From: Lentinula raphanica
Taxonomy: Eukaryota > Basidiomycota > Agaricomycetes > Agaricales > Omphalotaceae
Reading direction: 5' to 3'
NCBI GenBank assembly: GCA_027919835.1
Contig: JANVFP010000020.1
Span: 124,001 to 188,000, forward strand
Length of the DNA stretch: 64,000 nucleotides
Under the pieces are notes generated by a model, which did no database searches, had not been told where the DNA came from, and saw nothing but the letters and a program-made list of their open reading frames with translations. Below, piece by piece: positions 1 to 11,166 of the stretch. Made by a program: the position numbers and the translations under genes. Numbering within the stretch: the first letter of the stretch is position 1; the number at the start of each line of letters is the position of its first letter.

Positions 1-1763
1 AGTGACTAGGAACATTTTTAAGGTTGAGTGTGATGCATGGGTGATACCCTTTGTTTGCAAAGAATGGGGACATCCCTGTTGCATCACTTGGTGTATTGTT
101 GTACACAAACTCTGCCAATGGCAACCATTCAGCCCAGTCATCCTGATCATAATTCACAAAGATGCGAAGGTACTGTTCCAATGTCTGGTTTGTACGCTCT
201 GTTTGTCCATCTGTCTGAGGATGATATGCTGTAGAGAAATTCTGCTTGATTGACAGAATTTCACATAGTGATTTCCAGAATGCAGAGACAAATAGACTTC
301 CCCGATCAGATACTATATCTGCAGGTAATCCATGTTTGGAAAAGATGTCTCGAATGAATAATCGTGCAAGATCCGTGGCTTTGTCAGTGGTGTGACATGG
401 AACAAAGACTGCCTGCTTGGTGAGTCTGTCAACTACCACCATGATAGCGTCATATCTATCTGACAGAGGTAATTCCACAATATGGTCCACTGAGATTGAA
501 CTCCATGGTCTGTCACCAATTGGTAGAGGTTTGAGCAGTCCCAACTTCTTCTGTCGAGCTGCTTTTCCTCTTTGACACTCATGACAGGAGCGTACATATC
601 GTTTAACATCACGATGAATTCCTTTCCAATAGTAATTCTGCATTATAAGTTTCTGAGTTTTTCGTATTCCTGGGTGTCCTCGTAATTTGTGATCATGATG
701 AGTTTGTAGGATTTGTAATCGAAGTCCATTCTCATCTGGGACATATATCTTTCCATCTTGCAGCAGCAGTCCATCCTCTGATCTGTATGGTCCTGGATCA
801 TCTGACTCTGCTTTTTCCAGCATAGTCTTCCAGTAACTATCTTTGGGTGCTTTTCGGATTTTTGAAATGTCTGCTTCATCATTTAAAACCAGAGAGGCAA
901 GTAGCTGTTCAGGTTTTAAGAAAACCTTGTGATTGGGATCATCTGCCTCTTTTATTCCCCCCTTTTTTGGGTAAACGTCCGCCCGTCGGGTGAGTGCATC
1001 TGGTTTCATTCCTAATCGACCTGGACGGTAGTTGATATGGAAGTTAAATCCGGAGAGGAATTCTGACCATCTTGCCTGTCGGCGAGTAAGAGCCTTTGTG
1101 GTTGTGAACCACTGCAAGTTATTATGATCTGTGAAAACCTCCACTTTATATTTAGAACCTTCCAAATATGCCCTCCACTGCTTGAAAGACTCTACAATGG
1201 CTAACATTTCCTTGTCATATATGTCATAATTGAGTTCTGCAGCAAGGAGGCTCCGAGCAAAGAATGCAATGGGATGGAATTCTCCCGTTTCAGGATCAAA
1301 TTGTGAGATGATGGAAGCAATGGCAAAGTCTGAAGCATCGGATTCCAAGATAACAGGAAGATCTGGTTGAAAATGTTTCAGAATGGGAGCCTCAGTGAAT
1401 GCTTTCTTCAGCAATTCAAACACTGATTGACACTGATCTGTCCAATTCCATGCAGAATTCTTTGATAACAGCTTGGTGAGGGGTTTCGTAATTCCTGAGA
1501 AGTTATCAATGAAACGCCGGTAAAAATTTGCAAATCCCAAAAATGACTGAAGTTCCTTGATTGTAGCTGGTGTAGGGCAGTTCTGGATGATTTCCACCTT
1601 TTTAGGATCCATTTTTATTCCTCTAGGAGAAATAATTACTCCCAGGTACTCCACTTCATCCCTGTGAAATTCACACTTCTCTGGCTTCACATGTAAATCA
1701 TGTTTCTCCAACCATTTAAGAACCTCCTGAACATGCTGTTCATGTTCTTCCTCATTTTGGAAT
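1..1763 (-). CDS. pol: Pol, downstream part: RT thumb, RNase H and integrase (runs off window)
   Basis: This frame is open from about 1763 to the window start and continues the upstream pol frame after a one-base shift. The end of RT reads [17 protein letters not shown]. RNase H of the Ty3 type follows, with [25 protein letters not shown] and [10 protein letters not shown]. The integrase zinc-binding motif is visible near 580-700 ([11 protein letters not shown], then CHEC). The catalytic core has [23 protein letters not shown] and [12 protein letters not shown], supplying the two Asp and the Glu. The element's C-terminal end, including any chromodomain, lies outside. Its product would insert cDNA into the host genome. 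The adjoining frameshift (A4 where A5 would restore frame, about 1754-1757) separates it from RT, so expression as one polyprotein is doubtful in this copy. Confidence 0.9.
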
Positions 1764-3426
1764 ATATCAGGATATCATCCAAGTATATGATGACATAGTT
1801 ATCCGTGAGATCATGAAAGATGTCGTTCATAAAGAATTGGAAATATGAGGGTGCATTTGTCAATCCAAAAGGCATAACCAAGTATTCATATAAACCATAA
1901 CGTGTCCGGAATGCAGTTTTCCATTCATGTCCTTCAGCAACACGAATGTTATTGTAACCAGCACGTAGATCCAACTTGGTAAAAATTTTTGCCTCTTTTA
2001 ATTGGTCAATGAGATTTCCGATTAAGGGTAGTGGGTATCGATTCTTTTTAGTGGGTTTATTGAGTGCACGGTAATCAACACAAAGTCGGAGACTTCCATC
2101 CTTTTTCTTTGCAAACAGTACTGGTGCACCAATAGAAGATGAGGATGCCCGGATGAAACCCTTGTCAAGCATTTCATCAATATATTCCTTCAATGCTTTA
2201 AGCTCCAGTTCTGACATATTATATAGTTTGCCAAGAGGTGGTAATTTATTATCCTCTGTGTTGATTTTGATATCGTAAGGACGATGTTGGGGCAATGTTT
2301 TGGCTTCACCAGCTGCAAATGTTTTTGCGAAAGAATGGTATTGTGCAGGAACAAATTTTTTGAGTGAATCCTCATCAGAAGCTAAGGATGCTCTTTCTTC
2401 CCAGAAAATATATCGTTTCTCCTGATCTGCAGGCTTGGGTTTGGCTTCCTCAAATGCCTGACGAGCTTCTTCCTCAAACTTCTTCTGCTCTTCCCATTCA
2501 TGAATTTCTCCACTTGGCTTGTAATGCAATGTGAAGGTTTCACAACCTTCCTGCACCAGCTTATTAAATGCCACTGCATTAACAAGTCCAATCTTTGCTC
2601 CACCAGTGGTTTCACTCCAACGTGTCTTTCGTTTTTTATGAATTTTTGTGGAATCAATAGGAGTTGATCCAGCAGTGTCAGAGGCAGGCTCCAGTTCCTT
2701 TTCCAATGGTGTAGGGTTGGGAACTGTATTAGTAGGACTACATTGCGGTGTAGTTTCCAGATTATTTTGTCTGCCTTGCTTTTCTGCAAAATATTGATCA
2801 ATTTCACTGATGTGCAGTAAAAGAGGATCGTCTGGGCCAAGAGAAAAGACATTGTCAATCTTTTCTTCTTCAACATCAATAATTTCGACTGCATGAGGCC
2901 TGATGGTTTTGGAATGTTGGGTTACTGCTGCTGAAAGTTGAACTCCATACTGGAAAGACACTTTCAAATTTTTCCAATCAATGATAGGATTGAATTTCCG
3001 TAACCAAGGCATTCCCAGAACAATAGGTGCAGAGGGATGTAACTTGGTGATTAGAAATTCCACCAAATGAGTAGTTCCATCCTCGAAAATGACATTCTTG
3101 ACCAATTTATGAGTGATGCTCCCAGCATATGTGAGTTCACCATCAAATAATCGTAAGGGTATAGGTCGTGTAAGTTCTTGTTGTTCATTTTCAAATTTTC
3201 TAGCCAGTTCTTCATCCACAAAATCCCGGGATGCTCCGGAATCAATCAATCCTTTTACAACCTCTTCTTCCATCTTCAAACCCAATATGAGTGCATCTCC
3301 AGATCGTGAATATATTAGGGGCGATTCATCCATTGTATTTGCACACAAATGGATATGATTATTCTGGAGACCCTGAACCGCCCTGAGTTGTTCAGAATCC
3401 TCTACTCGTTTCCCGGAAAGGGATTT
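1687..3426 (-). CDS. pol: Pol, upstream part: aspartic protease and reverse transcriptase
   Basis: The frame is open from 3426, overlaps the end of gag by about 24 nt and lies in the -1 frame relative to gag. The first candidate codon of its own is a TTG at 3348, so I infer translation by frameshifting from gag rather than a separate start. A retroviral-type aspartic protease comes first ([16 protein letters not shown], later [17 protein letters not shown]). A charged linker follows, then RT with [53 protein letters not shown] and the catalytic YLDD. The frame ends at 1687 after shifted sequence downstream of YLDD; the true continuation ([10 protein letters not shown] and so on) is in the next frame. 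The protein would mature the polyprotein and copy element RNA into cDNA inside virus-like particles. Confidence 0.92.
   Translation of the reverse strand, partial: KSLSGKRVEDSEQLRAVQGLQNNHIHLCANTMDESPLIYSRSGDALILGLKMEEEVVKGLIDSGASRDFVDEELARKFENEQQELTRPIPLRLFDGELTYAGSITHKLVKNVIFEDGTTHLVEFLITKLHPSAPIVLGMPWLRKFNPIIDWKNLKVSFQYGVQLSAAVTQHSKTIRPHAVEIIDVEEEKIDNVFSLGPDDPLLLHISEIDQYFAEKQGRQNNLETTPQCSPTNTVPNPTPLEKELEPASDTAGSTPIDSTKIHKKRKTRWSETTGGAKIGLVNAVAFNKLVQEGCETFTLHYKPSGEIHEWEEQKKFEEEARQAFEEAKPKPADQEKRYIFWEERASLASDEDSLKKFVPAQYHSFAKTFAAGEAKTLPQHRPYDIKINTEDNKLPPLGKLYNMSELELKALKEYIDEMLDKGFIRASSSSIGAPVLFAKKKDGSLRLCVDYRALNKPTKKNRYPLPLIGNLIDQLKEAKIFTKLDLRAGYNNIRVAEGHEWKTAFRTRYGLYEYLVMPFGLTNAPSYFQFFMNDIFHDLTDNYVIIYLDDILIYSKMRKNMNSMFRRFLNGWRNMIYM
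3361..3414 (-). promoter_or_regulatory. Predicted -1 ribosomal frameshift signal at the gag-pol overlap
   Basis: On the minus strand the last gag codons are CCG GGA AAC GAG TAG. The heptamer GGGAAAC (3408-3414) fits the X XXY YYZ slippery rule in the gag frame, and a -1 slip enters the open pol frame. Nine bases downstream a stem can form: ATTCTGAAC (3390-3398) pairs in two blocks with GTTC (3375-3378) and AGAAT (3361-3365). Slippery site, short spacer and stem are the standard layout. Efficiency and any pseudoknot are untested. Confidence 0.75.
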
Positions 3427-6400
3427 TCATCACTTTCCAGATTCCACATTTCGAGTATAGGATCATCCACATGGACAGGTTCATCAAATCCTTCAACTTC
3501 CACATAAGGACCATCATCACTGTCATATTCTTCTAGAAATGCACCTCTAGCTGTTACATTTCGAGGGCCATTACGACGGAAGTGATCACGATATCTGTGA
3601 TCCTTAGCACCACATATGCCACAGAGTCCTTCTTTCATCCGTCGATTGCATTCTTCTCGAGCAACCCGAGGATAAGATCTTTCCTGATCATTGGAGCTAG
3701 GTTTATTTGAGGAATCCTCCATGACAGCTGCCTCTAAAGTGACTTCTGGAATCTCATCGGTAGTGGCTTGGCGAGCATTAGGAGTTCGCACATTATTCTT
3801 GAACTTCTGATTATTAGTGGAGGCTTCAGGAGTTTCATTTACATTGCTGGTGGAAGATGGCTCTGGATTTCGGTTCCATGTGCTTTTATTGGGTTTATAT
3901 CCCAAGCCAACTTGGTTGAAAGCTTGCCTTGCTCCATCAAGGACCATAAGTTTATCCACCACTCCTGAAAGTGTATCAGGTATTTCTCCATGATCAACCA
4001 AACGGTTCCGGAGATGGTTCTGAATTTGTTTCAGTAATCTCCACCGAAGTGCCCGATCATCATATTCTGTCATGAGGGCAATATCTTCAAATCGGACCGA
4101 GAAATCACCAAAGGATTCATTCCATGCCTGGACACACTCATCCAATTTGGATTGAGCTTGGATTGTTTCATAGTGTAGTCCAAACATTTGTCCAAATAGA
4201 ACTGCAAATTTTTCCCAATGGATAAGAGGAGTAACAATGTGACCAGATCGCTGTCTTCTCATGAGGTTCTGGTAGTATCTCTTTGCAGGTCCTTTCATAT
4301 AGGATGCCGCAAATGTAATTTTTGAGATGTCATTAGAGTAGATTCGAGGTTTGGCAGCAAAGAAATTTTCACAGTTTTCCTTGAACTCGCGCCATTCATT
4401 TCGATCTTCTCCAGTGAATGGGCTGGGTTTGTTGATATCCAGTTTAGATTCCCGATTCAATTCATCTCTTTCAATCTCCTTTAGTCTCCTTTCAAACTCC
4501 CGATCCTGACGATCATCTATTGATGACCTTCTATCACAGGAACATATGCCAAAGGCATCTCGACCATCCCTACCATCCCTACCATCTCGACCATCTCGAC
4601 CAAACCTATTTTGTGGACAATAACATGGTCCTCCCTGGTTGCGTCTGTTATTGTTATAATCGGACCGACCAGAATTGGATGGGTTGGGACTATTTCTGTG
4701 AGAGGATGCCTGTTTTCCCCGATCGTCATCAGGTCCATCATCACTTTCGTAGCCACGGTTATCTCCAGCATCAGGGGGATCATTTCCACCGCCACCACCG
4801 CCACTTGTCATAGCAACAGGAATACTGGTTGCTTTTGGTGGACTACCTGCAGCAGAATTGGACTCGAATCCTGCCAATGACACTGATATCGGACTAGTAG
4901 GAGGTTGACAAGCAGATGCATTAGGTGTAAAGAATTTTTCGAAACTGCCTGATTGGGATTTCAATGCAGATGGCTGAGTTCCCATATCTCTATGACGCTC
5001 ATTTTCAATAAAGCTGTCAATAATACCTTGCTGAACTTCTAGGTCTATTTCCTCCAACTCCACAGTCTTTGAGTGACGAGGAATCCTATCATCAAAGGAA
5101 ACCTCTGGTTCTGCTCTTTGCTTTCCTTTGTTAGGAATGTGGGGATAAGAGGAGGTCCCAACACCTGGGCGATTATCACGTTGGTAGGGGTTGGTATACC
5201 CAGTATCATAATCAGCAGCACGGGATGTTTGATGTGGTGGAGTGTCACGCACAAAAGATGTTGAAATAGGTTTCCTTGGAGACAATTGTGGTTTAGGAGA
5301 TTCCAAGGTGTCCTTGTTAATAGGGATGTCATCCGGAAGAGGTTCTTCTGGCTTTCCTTGTTCAGGTTTTGGGGAAGCTTTTTCTTGCTCCTCCACATCG
5401 TCTGATGGATGCCATTCAATTGCTCTCCTACGACAGCGACTCGAATTTCGATTACTGGAACTGGGAGTTGCATTACTGCGAACTTCACTGTTCACACTTT
5501 CAATAGTTGGTCCCTCTGGAATGGTTTCCATAGTTACTGGAGGTTGTCGACCCCTAGTTCCCTGTGAAATGGATGTAGCTCGGCTCCGATGACCAGCTGA
5601 AGTATGTGACATGACTGTGGGAGTATGATGCTCATATCGCCTCATAGCAACCAATTGTTTTTCCACGTCAGCCTGACTTCTTCCTGGATAAGGTGGTACT
5701 GGATCCCAGTTTTCTTCCATTTCGATGGAAGTAAAAAAGTCATCGTCCTCATTGGATTGGCTGTACCAACCACTGCTTCCATATACTCGACGACGAGGAA
5801 TATTGCTTGGTCGGGGAATTTCAGATTCATCTGAGACTGTCCGACGTTGTGGATATTGGTATCCAGGATTCCACGGAGTCCCTCTACGAATTCGGCTTCT
5901 TGGTTCTCCACGAATAGGTAATGAATCATATTCATCAACAATGTCATCTTCCCAATGACGGATTTCATGATGACGCCGAGATGAAGAGTCAGATGTGGGA
6001 GCATGAGTAGTGGAATGGGATGAATAGAATGATGAAATTTCAGGATTATTGATCAAATCCTCTACTCCTATTTGGTGGGAGCGTTCCTCCAGTTCCACCA
6101 ATTCGCGAACATTATTGCCATGCTGCAGGTTACGCATAAGTTCAGGGGTAACTTCATCATCAGTCAACCGTACAATCCGTTGCAGTAACCGCAGGATTCC
6201 AACATTAGTTCGACCTTTGGTATGGAAACCAAGAGCATTTAAAAGATTACGAGCAGGGCCCACCAGGTTCAACAATTCGTTTTGAGAAGGACTGTTGTCA
6301 ACCTGTTGACGAGCAGCAAGACGTCGGATAGGAGTATCTGGTGCTACCCGTGGACTGGTATGATGTGCTGGTGGAGATTCGCTCATGACTTCTCTATACC

Positions 6401-7106
6401 CTTCCGAGTATGTACGGAACGTTGGAGACCGACGAGTATTGGTATCATGAATGGCTGGTGTAGATTCTGCCAGTGGACGACCCAATAGTGGTCTATGTGT
6501 TCGTCGATCTGGGGGTTCATCCCTGGAAACATCCATGATATCATTGGTAGGATGATCCATGGAATCAAGGTATTCATGAAACACTTCCGGTGTAGGAGGT
6601 GTGTGATACCGTGGACGACTATTGCTAACTGACTGTTGATTGGGAGGAGAGACACGACGTTCAGTTGCAACAAGGTCTGCAAGGAGTTCCTGTCCTCGAG
6701 TAGGTGCAGCAGGACTTCTCTGTACAGGAGGAAGTTCATCTGCTAGTTCCAACTCGTTAGCCAGATTGGACTGCCCTGGTGCAGCTCGAACTGGAATTCC
6801 AGCAGACTCTGGAGTGTAATACTGATGCCTGAATGACCGCTCAGGTTCCTGAGAGGCAGCAGTACGTTGGACCTCAGTTCGAACATGAACTGGTGAAAGA
6901 GAACGAGGACGTGGAGCTTGACCAAGACGACGACCACGTTCTGGAAAGTGTAGGGGAGTAGTGTCCTCTGCATTATTACTGAAGTGTGCAGGAGTACCCC
7001 GTACAATGTTTCTTGATGTAGGTGTAAGGATGTGGAAGGAGTAAGGAGTATAGCGAATATCCTCCTCGACCTCCACTTCCTCGAAGGTAAAAGTTCTAGT
7101 AGCCAT
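3402..7106 (-). CDS. gag: Gag polyprotein of the Ty3/gypsy element
   Basis: 1234 codons from ATG at 7106; a TTG four codons upstream is in frame but unlikely as a start. The first 850 or so residues are low-complexity, rich in Pro, Ser, Arg and Glu, unusually long for a Ty3 Gag. A Gly-rich and Asp/Gly segment follows, with a short GRD triplet repeat (five units here, fewer in the relative at 18369-22061). The capsid domain of the retrotransposon Gag type spans about residues 870-1040 ([53 protein letters not shown]). Near residue 1162 is a single zinc knuckle, [14 protein letters not shown], spaced C-X2-C-X4-H-X4-H with His where Cys is usual. It should form the particle and bind RNA. The reading frame is intact. 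Confidence 0.9.
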   Translation of the reverse strand: MATRTFTFEEVEVEEDIRYTPYSFHILTPTSRNIVRGTPAHFSNNAEDTTPLHFPERGRRLGQAPRPRSLSPVHVRTEVQRTAASQEPERSFRHQYYTPESAGIPVRAAPGQSNLANELELADELPPVQRSPAAPTRGQELLADLVATERRVSPPNQQSVSNSRPRYHTPPTPEVFHEYLDSMDHPTNDIMDVSRDEPPDRRTHRPLLGRPLAESTPAIHDTNTRRSPTFRTYSEGYREVMSESPPAHHTSPRVAPDTPIRRLAARQQVDNSPSQNELLNLVGPARNLLNALGFHTKGRTNVGILRLLQRIVRLTDDEVTPELMRNLQHGNNVRELVELEERSHQIGVEDLINNPEISSFYSSHSTTHAPTSDSSSRRHHEIRHWEDDIVDEYDSLPIRGEPRSRIRRGTPWNPGYQYPQRRTVSDESEIPRPSNIPRRRVYGSSGWYSQSNEDDDFFTSIEMEENWDPVPPYPGRSQADVEKQLVAMRRYEHHTPTVMSHTSAGHRSRATSISQGTRGRQPPVTMETIPEGPTIESVNSEVRSNATPSSSNRNSSRCRRRAIEWHPSDDVEEQEKASPKPEQGKPEEPLPDDIPINKDTLESPKPQLSPRKPISTSFVRDTPPHQTSRAADYDTGYTNPYQRDNRPGVGTSSYPHIPNKGKQRAEPEVSFDDRIPRHSKTVELEEIDLEVQQGIIDSFIENERHRDMGTQPSALKSQSGSFEKFFTPNASACQPPTSPISVSLAGFESNSAAGSPPKATSIPVAMTSGGGGGGNDPPDAGDNRGYESDDGPDDDRGKQASSHRNSPNPSNSGRSDYNNNRRNQGGPCYCPQNRFGRDGRDGRDGRDGRDAFGICSCDRRSSIDDRQDREFERRLKEIERDELNRESKLDINKPSPFTGEDRNEWREFKENCENFFAAKPRIYSNDISKITFAASYMKGPAKRYYQNLMRRQRSGHIVTPLIHWEKFAVLFGQMFGLHYETIQAQSKLDECVQAWNESFGDFSVRFEDIALMTEYDDRALRWRLLKQIQNHLRNRLVDHGEIPDTLSGVVDKLMVLDGARQAFNQVGLGYKPNKSTWNRNPEPSSTSNVNETPEASTNNQKFKNNVRTPNARQATTDEIPEVTLEAAVMEDSSNKPSSNDQERSYPRVAREECNRRMKEGLCGICGAKDHRYRDHFRRNGPRNVTARGAFLEEYDSDDGPYVEVEGFDEPVHVDDPILEMWNLESDENPFPGNE

Positions 7107-7135
7107 GACTGATGACAACAGGAGACTAGTTATTA

Positions 7136-8133
7136 TGTAAGGAGTTGGTTAACAACGCCGATCACGGACCCAAAGCTGGTTCACCAGGAAGTAGATTATC
7201 CTGGGGTTATCACCAATAACGGCTTCTAGAAAAACACACAGACCTTTGCTGGAATATTACTTCAGCAAAGTATAAAAGGATGTGGCTACTTTGTCTGGAA
7301 TATTATGTCAGACAGGTAATCACAGTTGTTGCAAGGCTGGGATGGACTTCAGGCAATGAACAAAGAGCAATCACAAAGCTGGGTTGGACGTCAGTCGATG
7401 GATTGAGTATAAAGGCTTGCTGGGATGGACTTCAGACAAGAAAAACACAAAGTGCAGTCAAAAGATGTAGAATCAACAGTGGGTAGGTGGGGGTACAAGA
7501 ATAACTAGTCTGGGATACAAAAAAGTTTCTGGGGTGTCTTATATACCAATCTATAATGCCTCATGTATGCCTCGTGTACTCCTTGTGTCCTGCCTCATGT
7601 CCTGGATCTGCCTCATGTCCTGCCTCCTGGATATCCTCATGTTGTAGATTGCCTCATGGGTTACCTCATGGACTGCCTCATGGGTTGCCTCATGGATTGC
7701 CTCATGGGTTGCCTCATGGACTGCCTCATGGGTTGCCTCATGGACTGCCTCATGGGTTGCCTCATGGACTGCCTCATGGGTTACCTCATGGACTGCCTCA
7801 TGGGTTGCCTCATGGACTGCCTCATGGGTTACCTCATGGACTGCCTCATGGGTTGCCTCATGGACTGCCTCATGGGTTACCTCATGGACTGCCTCATGGG
7901 TTGCCTCATGGACTGCCTCATGGGTTACCTCATGGACTGCCTCATGGGTTGCCTCATGGACTGCCTCATGGGTTACCTCATGGACTGCCTCATGGGTTGC
8001 CTCCTGTTGCATCTCCATGTTGGATGAGCTGTATACTTGTTATTGCATTCATGATTGGAAGTATTCCAGAGTCCTGGCCACTGGGGAACTAAGGTTTAGT
8101 GTAGTCAGGTCTGTGAGTTTGTGATTCCTGACA
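7136..8133 (-). repeat. LTR (998 bp), 5' LTR of the Ty3/gypsy element
   Basis: Begins TGTAAGGAGTTGG and ends CCTGACA on the plus strand. It aligns with both 943-bp LTRs of the element at 17381-23033, apart from a different internal minisatellite. It carries one complete CRE-like GGACGTCAG (near 7389) and related sites that have lost the CpG. Two TATAAA-like boxes (about 7269 and 7409) read on the plus strand, antisense to gag. The gag start lies 30 bp beyond its inner edge. Confidence 0.92.
7650..8003. repeat. 12/24-bp minisatellite inside the LTR
   Basis: About 29 units of a 12-bp motif, GCCTCATGGACT alternating with GCCTCATGGGTT or ACCTCATGGGTT, giving a 24-bp higher-order period. Because 12 is a multiple of 3, all frames stay open and spurious proteins of PHGL or HEAVHEAT repeats appear on both strands. 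The related LTRs have a different CATG-centred 12-bp array at the same place (about 17885-18100 and 22595-22805). Confidence 0.95.
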
Positions 8134-8493
8134 GATTAAAGGAAGATGGGGCACGGCGTAATTGTACGGCTGAGGATGGAGTAGGGGGTCGTGTTTGCCA
8201 TAGAGATAGTTTGCGCGGAGACAAACATTCTGTGTGCCAAGTAGAGGCTCGGGAAGTCGTCGAGAGTTTGGGGAAGTGATATAGAGGTTGTATTCTGGGA
8301 ATTGACGACCAACAAGGCCTGAGTGCAACTTGATTGCAGTTGCCTGTAGATGAGTAAGAGTGAGAATGTGAGACCTGCACATAGAGAACAGATGGTGTAC
8401 CATTTGCGGTAGAGTTTCACTGAGGTCAGATGTGGTTCGACGTGGTTCAAGCCCAACGGACGAATAAGATCTAGTCAATGTAAAATTGAACAA
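8089..8493 (-). pseudogene. Unrecognised open frame cut by the LTR insertion
   Basis: A 134-codon frame ends inside the LTR (its last 15 codons or so are element sequence), so any gene here was truncated by the insertion. The peptide has Leu/His-rich stretches such as HHLFSMCRSHILTLTHLQA that could be a leucine-rich region. I do not recognise a family. Two other frames are also open over part of it, which weakens the coding case. Confidence 0.2.
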
Positions 8494-8620
8494 GAAAAGG
8501 AAGAGTACCGCAACGTAAAGTCGCGTACTCTGAAAGAAACCACTACAACATATAGTTGTTGATGGTCATTTGATAAGCGTTTGGAGAACAGAGGCGCGTA
8601 TGATAAGAGGTCGAGCGTGA

Positions 8621-8985
8621 TTAATCAAGGGCGTCAACGTTATGAACAACGATGACGGACAAGTAGGAAGTATGTAGAGAGGTTACGGTACGAAAATCGT
8701 TTGGGCGCTCGGTTATAACTCCGCCCGAACGCATGTGACTCGCAAAGTTGAACCCGAGGTCCCGATGCCATTCGACCTCATACTTTTTCCTTGCTTTTTC
8801 CTCAATCATCGTGGCTGCTGACACTGTCAGTGTTCGCTCGTGCACGGGCGTAGGCCACGTCTTCCCCCAGTAACAGAGAGCACATCAGACTTGGGCTGTG
8901 TGCTCGTGCTCAGCAATTCATGGCTTTATGCTGTGGATTCAACACTGCTTTATGCTGTGGATTTCACACTGCTAGCCTTGCGTTA
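8621..8985. other. Unassigned sequence upstream of the GH92 exon
   Basis: A 74-codon minus-strand frame lies at 8621-8845, but it has no motif I recognise and no clear splice structure. Base composition is higher in GC than the AT-rich repeats that follow, so it is probably host DNA. Confidence 0.3.
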
Positions 8986-9234
8986 GCAGTTTCCATCACC
9001 CAGTTCTTCCTTTACACATGGTCGATCGGTGGTTCAACTAACATCATGGTCGGGACACACGCCGACTCTCTTCTTGCCGAAGCTGTTTTGAAAGGTTTCG
9101 GAGCAGGATCAACAGATGGGTTTGAGGAAATGTTCACGACAGAAGAACTCACGACTATATGGAAGGCGGCGTGGAAAGACGCTTCTGTACCTCCGGTAGA
9201 TGACTCGAGCGTTGTTTACTCCAACCGTGAGGAG
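8986..9234 (+). pseudogene. Isolated exon of a GH92 alpha-1,2-mannosidase
   Basis: The translation contains NIMVGTHADSLLAEAVLKGF, then IWKAAWKDASVPPVDDSS and VVYSNREE. These match conserved blocks of family GH92 fungal alpha-mannosidases (MVG-HAD-L-AEA-LKG, then KDA-VPP and DREEGVDYEV). The exon is preceded by an acceptor-like GTTAGCAG and ends at a good donor, GAG|GTATGT, exactly where GVDYEV should continue. No neighbouring GH92 exons are visible, so it is an orphan, probably a fragment. The open frame continues to 9318 only by reading through the intron; it starts at 8920 with a duplicated 21-bp unit. Such enzymes normally trim mannose from glycoproteins. Confidence 0.65.
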
Positions 9235-9318
9235 GTATGTAAAGGCGCAAAGGCACCCGTAGCTGTAGGAGCTTCGCGAAGTAGTCCGATAAGTCTCCAA
9301 GATTACTTTGCGAAGTAA

Positions 9319-9559
9319 CCTGAGTGGCTCTCGAAGCTCAAAAAACCCTTTCGGGCAGGTCAGTAGGGCTCCGGGGGGTGCTCAGCTATTTAGTATATTT
9401 ATTAATATTCAATAATTCTTTTATTATTTAATAGGTATATTATGCTGCACTTCACAAAGTGACTACGTTTACGACAATCATGAGATCAGGTAAATTAGGG
9501 TTACATTATTACGTCATTGATTTCCTTTTTGGGTTATGGTATTTTTGAATAGAAAAATG
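9319..9559. other. AT-rich spacer, no gene seen
   Basis: After the GH92 fragment come a short G-run and an AT-rich stretch with TATTTAGTATATTTATT. I see no coding potential. The left edge of the following fold-back element is not sharply defined, so part of this may belong to it. Confidence 0.4.
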
Positions 9560-11166
9560 CATGTTATGACATCATTGATTTTGGGATGCTAAAAATCACA
9601 GATGAATCCAAAAATGGCTATAGGGAGGTACTGGCTACCTCAGGCACATCAAAATTGCCTAAAAAGGAAATTGGTCCAAAAATAGAACTTGATCTCATCA
9701 GGTAGCAAAAAATCTGAAAAAATCATGAAAAATACTCAAAAAATTCAGGGTCACCTCATTGGCCCTGAAAACGCAAAATAAAAAAAAATACGCGACAAGT
9801 GTAAAAATTTTTATCACTCCAAATCATACCAGATCCTCTATACATTGAGTATATATGATGTACATGCTATTTTTAGCACCCCTAGTACACTCAGACACTC
9901 AGAATGGCTTATATCATTCAATATATTCAGCACACTCAATGCTTATTATACTTAACACATTTAACAATGAAAAAACTCGGAATAGTAGTAATGTATATCA
10001 TACTCAACACACTCAACAATGAAAAACCTCAAAATAGTGTTCATGTGTATTATACTTAACACACTTAACACACTTAACAATGAAAAAACTCGGAATAGTA
10101 GTAATGTATATCATACTCAACACACTCAACAATGAAAAACCTCGAAACAGTGTTCATGTGTATTATACTTAACATACTCGACACACTTAACAATGAAAAA
10201 ACTCAGAACAGTGCTCATGTATGTTACACTTAACACACTTCATCAATCAATATAATATACTTAACAATCAAAAACTTGGAGTAGTGTTATCACACATTAT
10301 ACTTAACACACTTCATCAGTAAGTATAACATACCTTCAATAGGACATTGTTATACTATGACACACTCATAACAACGAGTTTTGGGCGCTTATGGGCGCTT
10401 ATTTGGGGTTTTTGAGTCGAAATTCATTAATAGCACACTCAATAATTTTTGTGTGGGCTCTATATTGTGTCAGGATGTTGTCTATATCATATTCCTCTAG
10501 ATATAATTCAGAGAACTCGAAAATACAACCTGTGTGGCTAGCTATACTATAATCTTTTGTAATATAACAGTGTTTTATGTAAATAACAGTGCATACACCC
10601 ATGTTATGAAGTCAAACTGCTGCTGGGTCATAAAAAGAGTCATTCTACAACCTATTTTATGCTAACTCTATGTGATACAGCCAAGAGATTTGTAATGGGG
10701 GTCATTGAATATGACATCTATTGTTACATGTAAGTGTAGACATCTATAGTGTACATGAAACATGTACATGTGTATCACAGAGTCCAACCTTTATGATAGC
10801 TATCTGAATCATGTACAAACACTGCCAGTAGACTGTAGGAGTGCTTTTCTGATGGACCAGCATCAGTATACTTGCATTACATGGACATATGCATTGGCAT
10901 TTACATAAAACACTGTTATATCACAAAAGATCATAGTATAGCTAGCCACACAGGTTGTATTTTTGAGTTCTCCGAATTATATCTAGAGGAATATGATATA
11001 GACAACATCCTGACACAATATAGAGCCCACACAAAAATTATTGAGTGTGCTATTAATGAATTTCGACTCAAAAACCCCAAATAAGCGCCCATAAGCGCCC
11101 AAAACTCGTTGTCATAAGTGTGTCATAGTATAACAATGTCCTATTGAAGGTATGTTATACTTACTG
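9560..11166. mobile_element. Diverged fold-back element, right arm truncated
   Basis: Shares arm sequence with the other fold-back copies, for example TACGCGACAAGTGTAAAAAT near 9790 and the double GGGCGCTTAT motif near 10380. The left arm has extra copies of an AACACACTTAACAATG-like unit (9950-10330). The arms mirror each other about a central loop at about 10605-10870. The right arm stops at 11166, where a 31-bp tandem repeat begins. Small frames such as IKHCYITKD occur in both arms because the arms are inverted copies; I do not think they are genes. The usual termini (GATAC...) are not found, so both ends are lost or diverged. Confidence 0.75.

Larger units (their letters stand above)
1..8133 (-). 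mobile_element. Ty3/gypsy LTR retrotransposon, 5' LTR to integrase (3' end outside window)
   Basis: A minus-strand element with the order LTR (7136-8133), gag (7106-3402), protease-RT (from 3426 down) and RNase H-integrase (about 1763 down to 1). RT before integrase is the Ty3/gypsy order. The LTR has TG...CA ends. The five bases after it (8134-8138, GATTA) should recur beyond the other LTR outside the window. Pol has a one-base frameshift just after the RT catalytic box, so this copy is probably not autonomous unless that is an assembly error. The gag-only element at 17381-23033 is a close relative and may depend on elements like this one. No TGG-starting primer-binding site follows the LTR. 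Confidence 0.93.

Noticed and set aside
7640..8010. Possible CRISPR-like array in the LTR
   Set aside because: Units are contiguous 12-mers with no spacers, in a eukaryotic retroelement.
7556..8092. Long open frames of PHGL, MDCLMG and HEAVHEAT repeats on both strands
   Set aside because: They are translations of a 12-bp minisatellite inside an LTR; a period divisible by three keeps every frame open. No conserved start or composition of a real gene.
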